A DNA stretch of 64,000 bases from Cryobacterium sp. BB307. Its GTDB lineage: Bacteria; Actinomycetota; Actinomycetes; Actinomycetales; Microbacteriaceae. Within the stretch, counting starts at the first letter, position 1; each line of letters starts with the position of its first letter. The position numbers were made by a program, and so were the translations under genes. Location: the NCBI RefSeq assembly GCF_012274275.1, contig NZ_JAANZA010000003.1, forward strand, positions 310,001 through 374,000, read 5' to 3'. Positions 62,730-64,000 of the stretch are shown piece after piece. Under the pieces are notes generated by a model that made no database searches, was not told where the DNA came from, and saw only the letters and a list, made by a program, of their open reading frames with translations.

Positions 62730-64000
62730 CGGCCGAGAACTGTGTCCAGGTACTCGTTTGCGAATAGCCGCTCCGGGTCGAGTCGATCCCGAAGCTGAAC
62801 GAACTCACCGAACCGCGGATAGACCATGGATAGAGATTCTGCATCCTGAAAGTGAATCTTTCCCCAATGCGGGCGGCCCTCGAACTCGCGGAACAGCGCG
62901 TCGGCCGCGCGGAAATATTCGGTCGGCTCTTCGCGGAAGTACCGGTGCACGGCGATGTACCCGGATGCGCGGCCGGTTGCCGTCGACAGCCAGAGGTCGT
63001 CGGGTGCCGCCGCGCGCACCTCGACTGGGAACGAGATGCGCCAGCCGCGGGAGTCGATGAGCGACCGAAGCGCGCGCAGGGCATCCGGGACCTGCTCCAA
63101 CGGGATGCTGTACTCGAGCTCACGGAACCTGACACTGCGCTGCGTGGTGAAGACCGAGGTCGACACGTCGGTGAACTCGCGGTTCCCGGTGAGCCGGGTC
63201 GCGAGCCGGTTGATGCCCGGCACCAGCCGCGGCGCGACGGCGCCGACAACGCAGGTCAGGCCGAACACGCGGTTGGACATCACCCGGTCGTCGAACCAGC
63301 GCCGGACCGGTCCCAGTGGGGCGCGGGGCGAGTCGGCCGGCAGGCGGGTGTTGTTCTTCGTCAGCACGGTTCGGGTGTGCGGGAACCACAGGAACTCGAA
63401 GTGGTCGACGGATGCCGCGCGGTGCTCGAATGCATCGACGACGGCGTCGAACGGTTCCGGCCGTTCGATCGCGCCCAGCACGAACGCGGGAACGCACTCG
63501 ATGGTCACCTCGGTGATGACGCCCAGGGCCCCAAGCCCGAGCGCGACCGCCGGCAGCAAGTCAGCGTTCTCGCTCGCGCTGACACGCAGCACAGTGCCGT
63601 CGCCGGTGACGAGCACGAGCCCGCGCACCTGGGTCGAGACTCCACCGAAGCGGGCGCCGGTACCGTGCGTGCCGGTGGAGATCGCGCCGGCGATGGTCTG
63701 CCGGTCGATGTCGCCGAGGTTCTGCATCGCCAGCCCGAGGGGCGCCAGCAGGTCGGGCAGCTGCCACAGGCGGGTGCCCGCGCCGAGTGTGACGAGGTTG
63801 CCGTCCACCGCGAGGACCCCGGCGAGCCCGTCCGGCTCGATCAGGATGTCGGTGGCCACCGCGATGCCCGTGAAGCTGTGCCCGGCGCCCACCGCCTTGA
63901 CGCGTCGCCGCTGCTCGGCCGCGCGGCGCACGATCGCCACGACCTGATCGGTGGTCGTCGGCGACACCCGCTCGGCCGGCTGCGCCATGGCCGATCGACC
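62726..64000 (-). CDS. ALO/GLO-family FAD-linked oxidase, 5' end outside window
   Basis: About 420 residues visible: FAD-binding PCMH domain (KAVGAGHSFTGIAVATDILI, GAGTRLWQLPDLLAPLGLAM, IAGAISTGTHGTGARFGGVS) and a C-terminal ALO domain (FLWFPHTRTVLTKNN, EGRPHWGKIH). D-arabinono-/L-gulono-1,4-lactone oxidase-type proteins usually have about 15 more residues (NWAG...) before the homologous start, so the true start probably lies upstream of 64000 although an ATG exists at 63988. Coupled to the beta-glucosidase by an ATGA overlap. Confidence 0.85.
   Translation of the reverse strand, partial: GRSAMAQPAERVSPTTTDQVVAIVRRAAEQRRRVKAVGAGHSFTGIAVATDILIEPDGLAGVLAVDGNLVTLGAGTRLWQLPDLLAPLGLAMQNLGDIDRQTIAGAISTGTHGTGARFGGVSTQVRGLVLVTGDGTVLRVSASENADLLPAVALGLGALGVITEVTIECVPAFVLGAIERPEPFDAVVDAFEHRAASVDHFEFLWFPHTRTVLTKNNTRLPADSPRAPLGPVRRWFDDRVMSNRVFGLTCVVGAVAPRLVPGINRLATRLTGNREFTDVSTSVFTTQRSVRFRELEYSIPLEQVPDALRALRSLIDSRGWRISFPVEVRAAAPDDLWLSTATGRASGYIAVHRYFREEPTEYFRAADALFREFEGRPHWGKIHFQDAESLSMVYPRFGEFVQLRDRLDPERLFANEYLDTVLGR

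Noticed and set aside
61401..62798. 465-residue open frame antisense to the GH1 gene
   Set aside because: Opposite a clear beta-glucosidase with both catalytic glutamates; no motif of its own.

Overview
The window looks like a chromosomal segment of a high-GC Gram-positive actinobacterium, most likely of the family Microbacteriaceae. The support is a mycothiol-conjugate amidase (mca), DUF4245/DUF4307/DUF6264-type small membrane proteins placed beside ispH, xseA/xseB, fumC and greA as I remember them in that family, many GTG starts with ATGA/GTGA gene overlaps, and strong GC bias. Family assignment rests on recalled gene order, not on a search. I found no rRNA, tRNA, CRISPR array, integrase or transposase.

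Layout. 1-15.7 kb is accessory metabolism and regulation: a membrane-protein operon, a zinc alcohol dehydrogenase, a flavoprotein-monooxygenase remnant, a secreted beta-propeller, a DUF2252 protein, an operon of DHFR-like and arginase-like enzymes, a MarR regulator divergent from an F420-reductase-like/luciferase-like oxidoreductase operon, an ECF41 sigma factor with its carboxymuconolactone-decarboxylase partner, two lipoproteins, a SemiSWEET, a decayed methyltransferase and a HIT protein. 15.8-27.4 kb looks like inserted DNA: a FIVAR-repeat LPXTG surface protein, a SARP regulator with a 77-aa companion, an exopolysaccharide-type operon (small membrane protein, GT2 synthase, lectin-like secreted protein, internally deleted UDP-GlcNAc 2-epimerase, DUF2334 deacetylase-like protein), a membrane protein, an anti-sigma/sigma pair and an unknown small protein. 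Three copies of a sequence matching the 3' end of ychF lie at 15906, 25042 and in ychF itself (27414), as if insertions had accreted stepwise at the ychF tail.

27.4-64 kb is mostly conserved housekeeping sequence: ychF, a broken lipoprotein gene, a methyltransferase, a DEDDh exonuclease, mmsA with a LysR regulator, rmuC, a DUF2087 protein, glpX, fbaA, a sensor-kinase pair, ispH, xseA-xseB-DUF4245-carbonic anhydrase-fumC, a PhoH-like ATPase, a PLP enzyme, uppS, hemolysin III, mca, DUF4307, greA, ilvA with an AI-2E family transporter, an AlkX/YcaQ-like glycosylase, a mini-thioredoxin, lemA-htpX, an ABC-2 exporter, a GH1 beta-glucosidase and an ALO-type flavin oxidase that probably runs off the right edge.

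Themes worth attention are (i) four families of short intergenic repeats (a 46-bp palindrome in four copies, a GTTCCGGACA repeat, a ~105-bp MITE-like element with 18-bp perfect ends, and a TCTCGACAGGCTCGA repeat), concentrated beside ispH/xseA and fumC; (ii) an 11-bp tandem repeat upstream of the exopolysaccharide operon, with the spacing SARP regulators recognise, next to a SARP gene; and (iii) the ychF-tail array.
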